NCBI GenBank assembly: GCA_964556895.1
Contig: CAZKYC010000023.1
Coordinates: 1 to 51,913 of the forward strand
Length of the DNA: 51,913 bases
Origin: Hinthialibacter sp964556895
GTDB taxonomy: Bacteria > Hinthialibacterota > Hinthialibacteria > Hinthialibacterales > Hinthialibacteraceae
Direction of reading: 5' to 3'
The notes beneath the pieces are model-generated. The model was not told where the DNA came from. It saw only the letters and a list, made by a program, of their open reading frames with translations, and ran no database searches. Position numbers and translations under genes: made by a program. Shown here piece by piece: positions 41,690 to 49,597 of the stretch. Every line of letters begins with the position of its first letter. Position 1 is the first letter of the stretch.

Positions 41690-42802
41690 ATGCGTAGACA
41701 CAATCTCACGCCGTTGAAGATGTTTTTGATGTTAGGCGGGATGATGGTGGTGATGATTGTGTGTGCGCTGGCGTCGTTTGTGTTTCACGGCGGTTCGCTG
41801 GATCCGGACAAAAACCGCAACCCGGTGTATTACGTTGTCAAAAACGGTTCAGAGGCGATGCGCCAACTCGAGCCTGAGTACATTCACTACTTCAAACATA
41901 TAGAAGACCAAATCGATTATGACGAACTGACGTATCAGGAGAGCGACATTACTCCTGAGCAATTGATTGAGAAGTTGATTGAGGCCAACCAGGCGGTCGA
42001 CGGGTTTCAGTTTACCGTCAAGGCGCGCACGCGAATCAATGTCCCCAGCCAAGAAAGTTATCGCTACCCCTGGGCGTATTTCACCTACATATTGTCTGGG
42101 GCCGGGGCGATCAATCTACATAAACGGATGGTGTTATACACAGACGTTAACTTCCCGGTTTGGCAGATCGTAATCATTGATGCTGACAAAGGGATTACGC
42201 ATATATCCCCTCGACTTGAACAATCGACCGACGGCGGGCCGCAATTTTCGCGTTTTATCGCCCCGCCATATCAGTCCCAATCAGAAGGAAAAGACTATTT
42301 GACCATTCAGTCGTTTGGCCGCGGCCTTCCTGAAGCAGGGATGAAGGTTTTGTCTGTTTCTCAGACGGTTGAGTATCCATCGATTTATCAAGCCGAATTC
42401 GAAATACGAAGAAAGACTGTTGAATCGATTCGCAACTCTCAAATGGTTCGATTCGAACAGTATGATCGTGTTTTGGTTTGGCTTGACGCCTCACTTGGTT
42501 TTCTTTGCCGCCGCTATCAGAGAGACTTTAGCCTCGGCTCAAATGTCAGGAGAAAAGACCTTGATGTAATTCACTCTGACTTTCTCCAAACAGACAGCGT
42601 TTGGGTTCCCCGCATCCGCCATCACTTCGACTCGGACGGTAATTTGCTGGAAGATTATCGCGTGATTGACGTTCAGCGAATTGAAGACATCGACGAGTAT
42701 CAGCGTGAAGTACAAGCCCTTCCAACCCCCCAGCCTGGCGACGCCTACAAGGGCCAGGGCGGGTATATTCGCCGGGCAAACCGGCCGTCAGTTCAAAACT
42801 AA
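41690..42802 (+). CDS. membrane-anchored protein of unknown function
   Basis: 370 residues with one N-terminal transmembrane helix (about 11-34, rich in Met and Val) and a periplasmic domain. The domain contains QFTVKARTRINVPSQESYRY, SGAGAINLHKRMVLYTD and WQIVIIDADKG. It has the strand pattern of an outer-membrane lipoprotein-sorting or DUF1571-like fold, but I do not recognise a family with confidence. It shares orientation with the isomerase gene upstream. No ribosome site beyond a weak AGGAAA. Role unknown. Confidence 0.65.
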   Translation: MRRHNLTPLKMFLMLGGMMVVMIVCALASFVFHGGSLDPDKNRNPVYYVVKNGSEAMRQLEPEYIHYFKHIEDQIDYDELTYQESDITPEQLIEKLIEANQAVDGFQFTVKARTRINVPSQESYRYPWAYFTYILSGAGAINLHKRMVLYTDVNFPVWQIVIIDADKGITHISPRLEQSTDGGPQFSRFIAPPYQSQSEGKDYLTIQSFGRGLPEAGMKVLSVSQTVEYPSIYQAEFEIRRKTVESIRNSQMVRFEQYDRVLVWLDASLGFLCRRYQRDFSLGSNVRRKDLDVIHSDFLQTDSVWVPRIRHHFDSDGNLLEDYRVIDVQRIEDIDEYQREVQALPTPQPGDAYKGQGGYIRRANRPSVQN

Positions 42803-42942
42803 TCATCCAATCTAACACAAATTTATTTAGATAGTTTACTCTGATTGCCCTGATTTCGCTTTACCTATGCGCTTTGGTTTTGTAAAATACCCTCTCCCCT
42901 AACAGAATTACCACTGGCGGGTTCGGCGAACGGGGAGCGAAA

Positions 42943-43006
42943 GCATGGTGGGGGAAGCCCGTCTCAACTGAGCGGAGCATCCGTAAACTGTTGCGGTGCG
43001 CCATGC
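42943..43006 (+). other. structured leader of the ManA-like operon
   Basis: GCATGGTG (42943-42950) pairs with CGCCATGC (42999-43006) around inner hairpins such as CTCAACTGAG; another small hairpin GTTCGGCGAAC lies just upstream. It matches no riboswitch I know and shares a little with the three-way-junction repeats. Confidence 0.35.
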
Positions 43007-43036
43007 GCCAAACTATTGAATGAGGAGAGGATTATC

Positions 43037-44269
43037 ATGTCTCAAAACGTAGGACAACTAGCGCGTGAAGCGTTAGACAAAGGCAAAGGCATTTTGCGTC
43101 TCGCGCCCAACTGGGTGCCGCGTTCCTTTTTACATCCAGGCCGCCGCATCAAACTTCACCCCGATGACATTTACGCTCTCGGCGGCCATCGCGGCGGGAT
43201 CGATGAACGCTGGTTCGCCTCAACTACCGAAGCCGCTAACGATAACCGCGAATGGGACGAAGGCTTGAGTTACGTCGTTTCAAACGGCGACAAGTTTTTG
43301 TTAAAAGACGCGGTCGGCGAACTCGGCGCAGACCTCATCGGCGAAGAAATCTGGAACAAGTACGAACGCTGGCCGGTGTATAGCAAGTACTTTGACAATA
43401 TGGGCCCGATTCCCCATCACATGCACCAAAAAGACGAACAGGTCAAAGAACTCGGCCTTCAGGGCAAGCCCGAAGCCTATTACTTCCCGCCCCAACACAA
43501 CTACGTCGGCAATAACTTTCCATACACCTTCATGGGCTTAGAGCCGGGAACCACCAAAGCCGATGTCAGAAAATGCCTCGAAAACTGGAACAAAGGCGAC
43601 AACGGCATCCTCGATCATTCCAAAGCCTACCGCCTGGCGCCGGGCACAGGCTGGTTGATTGATCCGTGCATTCTTCACGCGCCGGGTTCGCTCTGCACCT
43701 ACGAGCCGCAATGGGGCTCCGACGTCTTCGGTATGTATCAATCATTGGTCGAAGGCCGAATCGTTCCCTGGGACCTATTGGTCAAAGACATGCCCGAAGA
43801 CAAACACCAAGACCTCGATTTTATTGTTGACCAACTCGATTGGGACAAAAATACCGATCCGAATTTCCGCGACAACCATTATCTTGAGCCGATCCCCGTC
43901 GCCGACACTGCGAGTGAAGGCTATGTTGACCGCTGGATTGTCTATGGCCGCGTTGACGGCGAACAGCGCTTCTCAGCCAAAGAATTGACCATTGACCCAG
44001 GCTGTAAGGCGACTATCAAAGACAATGGCGCCTATGGCCTTATCGTGACCCAGGGCTTCGGAAAGATCGGCACCCTGCCGCTCGACTGTCCATCGTTGAT
44101 TCGCTATGGTCAGTTGACCGAAGACGAAGTCTTTGTCAGCGCCGCCGCCGCCAAAGAAGGCGTCGTGTTTGAAAACCATTCTGACAAAGACCCGTTGGTG
44201 ACCTTGCGTTACTTCGGGCCTGAAGTAAACCCGGACGCACCAGAAATGGGCGCATATAAGAACAACTAA
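43037..44269 (+). CDS. ManA-like cupin protein (mannose-6-phosphate isomerase-like)
   Basis: 410 residues. A class I phosphomannose-isomerase-like cupin: IPHHMHQKDEQV provides the His/Glu metal site near residue 128, and a second cupin half contains GWLIDPCILHAPGSLCTYEP; the C-terminal barrel has YGLIVTQGFGKIG. ATG 43037 follows GAGGAGAGG; the earlier TTG lies in that site. It probably isomerises a keto/aldo sugar rather than mannose-6-phosphate itself, as it leads an operon of TIM-barrel and Gfo/Idh/MocA genes. Confidence 0.8.
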   Translation: MSQNVGQLAREALDKGKGILRLAPNWVPRSFLHPGRRIKLHPDDIYALGGHRGGIDERWFASTTEAANDNREWDEGLSYVVSNGDKFLLKDAVGELGADLIGEEIWNKYERWPVYSKYFDNMGPIPHHMHQKDEQVKELGLQGKPEAYYFPPQHNYVGNNFPYTFMGLEPGTTKADVRKCLENWNKGDNGILDHSKAYRLAPGTGWLIDPCILHAPGSLCTYEPQWGSDVFGMYQSLVEGRIVPWDLLVKDMPEDKHQDLDFIVDQLDWDKNTDPNFRDNHYLEPIPVADTASEGYVDRWIVYGRVDGEQRFSAKELTIDPGCKATIKDNGAYGLIVTQGFGKIGTLPLDCPSLIRYGQLTEDEVFVSAAAAKEGVVFENHSDKDPLVTLRYFGPEVNPDAPEMGAYKNN

Positions 44270-44281
44270 GAACGAACAACG

Positions 44282-44307
44282 CGGGGTGTGGAACCAACTA
44301 CACCCCG
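44282..44307 (+). terminator. intercistronic hairpin
   Basis: CGGGGTGT / ACACCCCG, no T run, between the ManA-like cupin and the next TIM-barrel gene. Possible partial terminator or mRNA stabiliser. Confidence 0.45.
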
Positions 44308-44343
44308 TGCAACCTTTGTATGAACTGAAACTGGGAGGACAAA

Positions 44344-45246
44344 ATGAAACGAATATCTATTGGCTCATGGGCCTACTCCATCGGCCCCTATCAAGACAAC
44401 CCTGTGCCTTGGGGCGAAGTGTTGACCAATCTCAAAGAAATGGACTTTGACGGCGTTGAGCTGGGCGGGTTCCCGCCTCACCCCAATCCTGACGACTGTG
44501 CATCCGCCGAGCAGCGCCAACAGATCGTTAGCCAGATGAAAGACATGGGGCTGGCGTTTTCGGGCCTGGCCGCCAACCTGTGGGGCGAACAGCTAATCAA
44601 TACAGAAGATACCTCAAAGTATGTCGATGAATTTACCAAGAACGTGAAGTTTTGCGTCGACATCGGCATTCCGGGCATCCGCGTTGATTGCGTGCAGCCG
44701 CCGGAAATTCTCAATGAGGTCGACTATGACGTTGCCAAAAACCGGGTCGTCGAAACCTGGAAGAAATGCGCCAACATCGCTCAAGACCATGGCGTGTATA
44801 TGACCTGGGAATTTGAACCGGGCTTCGCGTTTAACAAACCGTCTGACATTCAGCGTATTTTAGATGAAGTCGGCCACGATAACTTCGGCGTCCAGCTTGA
44901 TACCTGCCACGCACAAATGGTGGCGGTGTATGGCTCGCGCCAACCGGGCGAAAAAGAGACCTTGCCAGGCGGCGCGCTTGAGTTGATCAATCGCCTCAAA
45001 GGCAAGATCAACCACATCCACCTGATCGACTCTGACGGAACCTTACACGACGACGAAACTTCAACGCACGCGCCATTCGGCGACGGCGAGTTGAACTTCG
45101 ATGAATTGGCGCCTGCGTTGAATGAGTCGGGCGTTCCCCATGACTGGTGGACGATCGACCTGTGCTTCTGGCCAGACGCCTGGAACGTGACCCGCCGCTG
45201 TAAAGACGGCATCGACGAGCTCAACAAAAAATACGGGGGGAACTAA
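44344..45246 (+). CDS. cytoplasmic xylose-isomerase-like TIM barrel
   Basis: 300 residues, no signal. GSWAYSIGPY begins the barrel; probable ligands are Glu156/Glu158 (WEFEPG), Asp186 (QLDTCH) and His226 (IHLIDSDG), with an Asp272 (IDLCFWP) in place of the usual final Glu. GGGAGG precedes the ATG and the next gene begins two bases after its stop. With the adjoining dehydrogenase it forms a likely oxidise-then-isomerise or lyase pair for a keto-sugar. Confidence 0.85.
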   Translation: MKRISIGSWAYSIGPYQDNPVPWGEVLTNLKEMDFDGVELGGFPPHPNPDDCASAEQRQQIVSQMKDMGLAFSGLAANLWGEQLINTEDTSKYVDEFTKNVKFCVDIGIPGIRVDCVQPPEILNEVDYDVAKNRVVETWKKCANIAQDHGVYMTWEFEPGFAFNKPSDIQRILDEVGHDNFGVQLDTCHAQMVAVYGSRQPGEKETLPGGALELINRLKGKINHIHLIDSDGTLHDDETSTHAPFGDGELNFDELAPALNESGVPHDWWTIDLCFWPDAWNVTRRCKDGIDELNKKYGGN

Positions 45247-45248
45247 TC

Positions 45249-46403
45249 ATGGCCAAAAAACCCTTACGCGTCGGCCTCATTGGCTGCGGCTTTATGGGCA
45301 AAACCCACTCAAACGCCTATCATGTTGTCAATAAGTTTTTTGATCTCGAATTAGAGCCGGTTTTGAAAACGGTCTGTTCGATTGACAAAGCGGCGGCGGA
45401 GTCGTTCGCCTCAACCTGGGGGTATGAAAACGCAGAAACCGATTGGCGCAAAGTCGTCGAAAGCGATGACATTGATATCATCGACATCTGCTTGCCCAAC
45501 AACCTTCACCCCGAAGTCGCTATCGCCGCCGCCAAGGCGGGCAAAGCGATTTTGTGCGAAAAACCGTTGGCCCATAACACTGAACAAGCCGAAGCCATGA
45601 CCAAGGCGGTTGAAGAGGCGGGCGTTCCCAACCAGGTTTCGTTTAACTATCGCCGCGTGCCCGCCGTCACAATGGCGAAGCAACTCATCGACGAAGGCCG
45701 CCTCGGGAAGATATTCCATTATCGCGCCAACTTCTTACAAGACTGGACCATCTCAGACGACGTCCCACAAGGCGGCGACGCCACCTGGCGCCTCGACGCC
45801 AAAGTGGCTGGCTCGGGCGTGACCGGCGACCTGTTGGCCCACTGCATCGACGCCGCCATGTGGCACAACGGCGTGATTACCAAAGTTCAGGCTGTGACCG
45901 AAACCTTTATCAAAGAACGCAAACACGCCGAGACAGGCAAAGTTGAGCCTGTCACCATCGACGACGCGTGTATCTTCCATTGCTACTTTGACAACGGGTC
46001 ATTAGGCAACTTCGAATCCACCCGTTACGCCCGCGGCCACAAAGCGCTCTATACCTTTGAAATCAACGGCGAGAACGCCTCCATCGCGTGGGACCTGCAC
46101 GACCTGCATCGCCTGGAGTATTTCGATCATGGCGATGAAGGCAAACTGCGCGGTTGGCGTTCGATTCACGTCACCGACCACGGTGGAGACCAACCCTACA
46201 TGGACCACTGGTGGGTGCCGGGCCTGGCGATTGGCTACGCTGAATCGTTTGTCCACCAGCTGGCGGAATTTTTGAAATCGATGTCGGGCGGCGAAAAGAA
46301 CCAGCCCGATTTTCGTAACGCGTTACAGACTCAATATGTCTGCGATTCAGTCATTAAAGCGGCCCAGTCTGGCCAATGGCAAGACGTTAAACGCGCGTAT
46401 TGA
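45249..46403 (+). CDS. cytoplasmic Gfo/Idh/MocA oxidoreductase
   Basis: 384-residue sugar dehydrogenase without an export signal, unlike the two other paralogues in the window. LIGCGFMGKTHSNAY is the dinucleotide loop, ICLPNNLHPEVAI and CEKPLAHN follow, and GVTGDLLAHCIDAAMWH is the catalytic-domain segment containing the conserved Asp and His. Two bases after the TIM-barrel gene, hence translational coupling. Likely oxidises or reduces C3 of a glycoside or inositol-type ring; substrate unproven. A terminator follows. Confidence 0.9.
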   Translation: MAKKPLRVGLIGCGFMGKTHSNAYHVVNKFFDLELEPVLKTVCSIDKAAAESFASTWGYENAETDWRKVVESDDIDIIDICLPNNLHPEVAIAAAKAGKAILCEKPLAHNTEQAEAMTKAVEEAGVPNQVSFNYRRVPAVTMAKQLIDEGRLGKIFHYRANFLQDWTISDDVPQGGDATWRLDAKVAGSGVTGDLLAHCIDAAMWHNGVITKVQAVTETFIKERKHAETGKVEPVTIDDACIFHCYFDNGSLGNFESTRYARGHKALYTFEINGENASIAWDLHDLHRLEYFDHGDEGKLRGWRSIHVTDHGGDQPYMDHWWVPGLAIGYAESFVHQLAEFLKSMSGGEKNQPDFRNALQTQYVCDSVIKAAQSGQWQDVKRAY

Positions 46404-46424
46404 TTGAATGCAATGTTGATGCTG

Positions 46425-46459
46425 AAAAGGCGGCGTATCCTAAACGTCGCCTTTTTTTA
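46425..46459 (+). terminator. intrinsic terminator
   Basis: AAAAGGCGGCG / CGTCGCCTTTT stem with 9-base loop and a run of T, closing the ManA-like/TIM/oxidoreductase operon. Confidence 0.85.
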
Positions 46460-46479
46460 ATCAACTCTATGCACTGTTA

Positions 46480-46508
46480 TTGAAACGACAATATAAATAT
46501 GAGATAAC
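46480..46508 (+). promoter_or_regulatory. promoter of the epimerase-DUF1080 operon
   Basis: TTGAAA (46480-46485), 17-base spacer, GATAAC (46503-46508), directly after the terminator and 33 bases before the ATG. Confidence 0.45.
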
Positions 46509-46540
46509 GTAAGAAAAACGCAGATTTGGGAGGCGTCATC

Positions 46541-47386
46541 ATGAAGATAGGAATCAATTTGTTGCTCTGGACGGCGGCGGCTGACGAAAGCCATTTCGGC
46601 GTCATCGATAAAGTCAAAGAATGGGGCTATGACGGCTTCGAGCTGCCGATGTTCGACCCGGCGTGTTCGCCCTGGAAGAAAATTTCCGACCATGCCGACC
46701 GTTTGGGGTTAGGGCGCACGGCGGTCACCATCGTCTCTGATGAAGCCAACCCCATCAGCGAAGACCAGGGCGTGCGCCAAAAAGGCGTCGAGCATATCAA
46801 ACAGTGCATCGACAGTTGCGCTGAGTTGGGCGCTGAGTCGCTGGTCGGGCCATTGTATTCCCCCTGTGGAAAACTCATCGGACGCGGCCGCAGCGACGAT
46901 GAATTTAATTGGGCGAAAGAGGCCATGGCCGAAGCCGCTGAGTATGGCCAACAAGCCAACGTCAAAATCGGTATGGAACCGCTCAACCGCTTTGAGACCT
47001 ACGCCTTCAATGGCGTGAGCGACGCGGTGAGGCTGTGTGAAGAAGTCAACCACCCCAACTTGGGCATCCTTTACGACACCTTCCATTGTCATATCGAAGA
47101 AAAAGACCCCATCGCCGCCATCAAAAAAGCGGGCAAACACATCGCCCATATCCATATCTCTGAATCCGACCGCAGCACCCCCGGCCAAGGCCAAGTGCGT
47201 TGGCAAGATTCATTTAACGCGTTTAAAGAAATCGGCTACGACGGCTGGCTGACGATCGAAGCGTTTGGCCGCTCGATGCCAGAAGTCGCCGCGGCGACCT
47301 GCATCTGGCGGTCAATGTTTGAAAGCGAAGAACAACTCGCCGCCGACGGGCTTAACCATATCAAAACTATGTGGAGTGCAGCATGA
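46541..47386 (+). CDS. D-psicose/D-tagatose 3-epimerase-like TIM barrel
   Basis: 281 residues, cytoplasmic. The four metal ligands are Glu146 (MEPLNRFE), Asp179 (YDTFHCH), His205 (HIHISESD) and Glu240 (TIEAFGRS), each offset by six from the ligands I recall for A. tumefaciens D-psicose 3-epimerase (152/185/211/246). GGGAGG before ATG 46541 settles the start. It likely epimerises a ketose at C3, or a keto-glycoside product. It overlaps the DUF1080 gene by four bases, tying it to glycoside breakdown. Confidence 0.9.
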   Translation: MKIGINLLLWTAAADESHFGVIDKVKEWGYDGFELPMFDPACSPWKKISDHADRLGLGRTAVTIVSDEANPISEDQGVRQKGVEHIKQCIDSCAELGAESLVGPLYSPCGKLIGRGRSDDEFNWAKEAMAEAAEYGQQANVKIGMEPLNRFETYAFNGVSDAVRLCEEVNHPNLGILYDTFHCHIEEKDPIAAIKKAGKHIAHIHISESDRSTPGQGQVRWQDSFNAFKEIGYDGWLTIEAFGRSMPEVAAATCIWRSMFESEEQLAADGLNHIKTMWSAA

Positions 47387-48516
47387 AAACACGAACCATC
47401 ATTGCGCTAATTGTTTCTAGTTGTTTTATCACGCCATCCGTTTTCGCCAGCTGGCAGCCATTGTTCGACGGCGTCGGACTCGACGGCTGGTCTGTCGAAG
47501 GCGACCCTCAATGGAGCGCCAACGATGGCGTCTTGTCAGTGAAGGGCGTCGGCAAAAAGATGGGCTGGCTCATCTCTGACAAATCCTGCTCAGACTTTGT
47601 CCTGCGTCTGCGCTTTCAATGGCACGGCGGCAATAGCGGCATCCAGTTTCGCAGCCAAATGAAAGACGGCAAAATGGTCGGCTATCAGGCCAACCTCGAT
47701 TTCAGCCGCAACATGGCGACCGGCTCGCTGGTCGAAGAAAACGGCCGCGGCCTGCTCATGGAATCTGACTATTCCGCCGCCGAAATTCGCCGCAACGGCT
47801 GGAACGAGTATGAGATTTCCGCCATCGGCGACCACATCATGGTATCGGTGAATGGTTACGTCGTTCTCGATATGGAAGACCCTGACGGCCCCAAAGACGG
47901 CTTCATCGCGCTGCAAATGGCGCCGGGCGAAAAAGCCGCTCTCGACTTTGCTGATATCCGCGTTCTTGACACCAAAGGCAATGACTGGCAACCGATGTTC
48001 AACGGCAAAGACCTGACAGGCTGGGAGCCGCTAGGCGACTGCTATTGGGACGTGTTGCACGGCCAACTGGTCGGCCAATCGCGCGGCGGCAAGTATGGCT
48101 GGCTAGTGTCGAAAGACAAACACAAAGACTTTCATTTTTCCACCCGCTTTCTTGTTCCGCGCGGCAACAGCGGCATCCAGTTTCGCAGCTGGGTAGTTGG
48201 CGACATGGTTCATGGGGCCCAGGCCGACCTCGCCGCCGATTCTGACTGGATCAGCGGCCACCTCTATGACCAGGGCGAGCGCGGCGTCTTCGTTAAAACC
48301 GATAAAGACTTTTCTACGTTAATCAACTGGACAGGCTGGAACACCTACGAGATCACCGCCATCGGCCCCAAGGTTCAACTCTACATTAACGGCATTCAGT
48401 CCATCGAAGTCGACGACCCCGAACGCCTCAAAGCGGGCGTCTTCGCGTTCCAGATTCACTCGGGCGCGAAGATGGTCACTTTCTGGGACGACTTGCGCAT
48501 CATCTCTTTTCATTAA
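47383..48516 (+). CDS. exported tandem DUF1080 protein (3-keto-glycoside hydratase/hydrolase family)
   Basis: 377 residues: signal peptide (cleavage near residue 23), then two DUF1080 concanavalin-like domains (about 24-195 and 200-375). They are clear duplicates: both have QPLFDG/QPMFNG, GWLxS, HGGNSGIQFRSQ or RGNSGIQFRSW, GHLYDQGERG or GSLVEENGRG, and a WNxYEIxAIG block. DUF1080 members act on 3-keto-glycosides in the oxidation/beta-elimination/hydration route of glycan breakdown. The ATG start overlaps the preceding stop (ATGA). Most relatives have one such domain, so this double form is less common. Confidence 0.88.
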   Translation: MKTRTIIALIVSSCFITPSVFASWQPLFDGVGLDGWSVEGDPQWSANDGVLSVKGVGKKMGWLISDKSCSDFVLRLRFQWHGGNSGIQFRSQMKDGKMVGYQANLDFSRNMATGSLVEENGRGLLMESDYSAAEIRRNGWNEYEISAIGDHIMVSVNGYVVLDMEDPDGPKDGFIALQMAPGEKAALDFADIRVLDTKGNDWQPMFNGKDLTGWEPLGDCYWDVLHGQLVGQSRGGKYGWLVSKDKHKDFHFSTRFLVPRGNSGIQFRSWVVGDMVHGAQADLAADSDWISGHLYDQGERGVFVKTDKDFSTLINWTGWNTYEITAIGPKVQLYINGIQSIEVDDPERLKAGVFAFQIHSGAKMVTFWDDLRIISFH

Positions 48517-48528
48517 GGAGGAGAAATC

Positions 48529-49458
48529 ATGATCCAACGTAGACGCTTCATTCAGCAGACCAGCATGGCGGCCTTCGCCGCCGCGGCGACAACAAACCAG
48601 GCGTTCGCCTATCCACGCCCTAAAAAGAACGCGATATCTCTCGCGACTTGGTCGCTGGTGCGCAGTTTTCGCGCCGGGGTATGGAAACTGACTGATATCC
48701 CGCGAATCTGCCGCGAAGACTTCGGCATCGACGGCATCGAATTTGTCAACCAGTTTTTTGAAGCGCCGACATCAAATTACCTTAACCAATTAAACAAAGC
48801 CGCTAACGATCACGGCGTCGAAAACGTGTTAATTATGGTCGACCAAGAAGGCTCTATGGTCGCGACCGACAAACAACAGCGCAACCAGGCGGTCATCAAC
48901 CATCGCAAATGGATCGACATCGCCGCCTATCTCAATTGCCACGCGATTCGCTGTAACGCCCACGGCGGCAAGGGCGAAAAGATGGAAGATGACCCCGACT
49001 CGATCCAACGCGCCGCCGAGTCGTTCAATGCGCTGCTCGACTACGCCAAAGACGCCAAGATCAATGTCATTATTGAGAACCACGGCGGCTTGTCGTCTGA
49101 CCCGCGCTGGCTGCCTAAATTGTGCGACGAGATCGATAGCCCACACTTCGGCCTGTTGCCCGACTATGGCAACTATCGTGAAGAAGGCGGCGTCGACGTC
49201 TACAAGGCCGTTGAGATGGCCATGCCCTACGCCAAGGGAGTTTCGGTCAAAGTGCGCTATAACAAAGACGGAAACGCCCAGCGCTATGACATCAAAAAGT
49301 TGCTGAAGATTTCAAAAGACGCGGGTTTCACTGGCTTCTGGGGAATTGAATGCAGCCTCGACCCGGGCCGTGAACTCAAGGCCGCCGACGACATCAAACA
49401 AGCCGACTGGCAGGCGGTCAAATATACCAAGCGCGACATCTACGCTGTTGTGATGTAA
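48529..49458 (+). CDS. Tat-exported TIM-barrel isomerase/lyase-type protein
   Basis: 309 residues. MIQRRRFIQQTSMAAFAAAA is a twin-arginine signal. Barrel strands show IIENHGGLSSD (Glu), LLPDYGNYREEGG (Asp), VSVKVRYN and GIECSLDPG (Glu). AGGAGG precedes the ATG, 12 bases after the DUF1080 gene. In comparable clusters the isomerase-fold partner of DUF1080 performs the beta-elimination step, so this could be the exported lyase; that is inference from family and neighbours. Confidence 0.86.
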   Translation: MIQRRRFIQQTSMAAFAAAATTNQAFAYPRPKKNAISLATWSLVRSFRAGVWKLTDIPRICREDFGIDGIEFVNQFFEAPTSNYLNQLNKAANDHGVENVLIMVDQEGSMVATDKQQRNQAVINHRKWIDIAAYLNCHAIRCNAHGGKGEKMEDDPDSIQRAAESFNALLDYAKDAKINVIIENHGGLSSDPRWLPKLCDEIDSPHFGLLPDYGNYREEGGVDVYKAVEMAMPYAKGVSVKVRYNKDGNAQRYDIKKLLKISKDAGFTGFWGIECSLDPGRELKAADDIKQADWQAVKYTKRDIYAVVM

Positions 49459-49489
49459 TTATTCGAATTGTGTTGTTTGGCAGAGGTCG

Positions 49490-49522
49490 GGTGGGTTCAT
49501 TCGCCGCGGCGAATAGCCCACC
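49490..49522. repeat. palindromic hairpin repeat
   Basis: GGTGGG...CCCACC around a perfect 16-base palindrome ATTCGCCGCGGCGAAT. No T run. The CGCCGCGGCG core also occurs at 8704-8714, 31339-31348 and 51903-51913. Confidence 0.5.
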
Positions 49523-49597
49523 ATGCCATGTGCTACTCCTTGATTTCAACACGATGATTTCTATGATGGGGTCTGCAATTTTTTTTGAGGGAACCTG

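Noticed and set aside
42803..43036. possible riboswitch before the ManA-like gene
   Set aside because: Hairpins exist but no known aptamer core could be recognised; recorded only as a structured leader.
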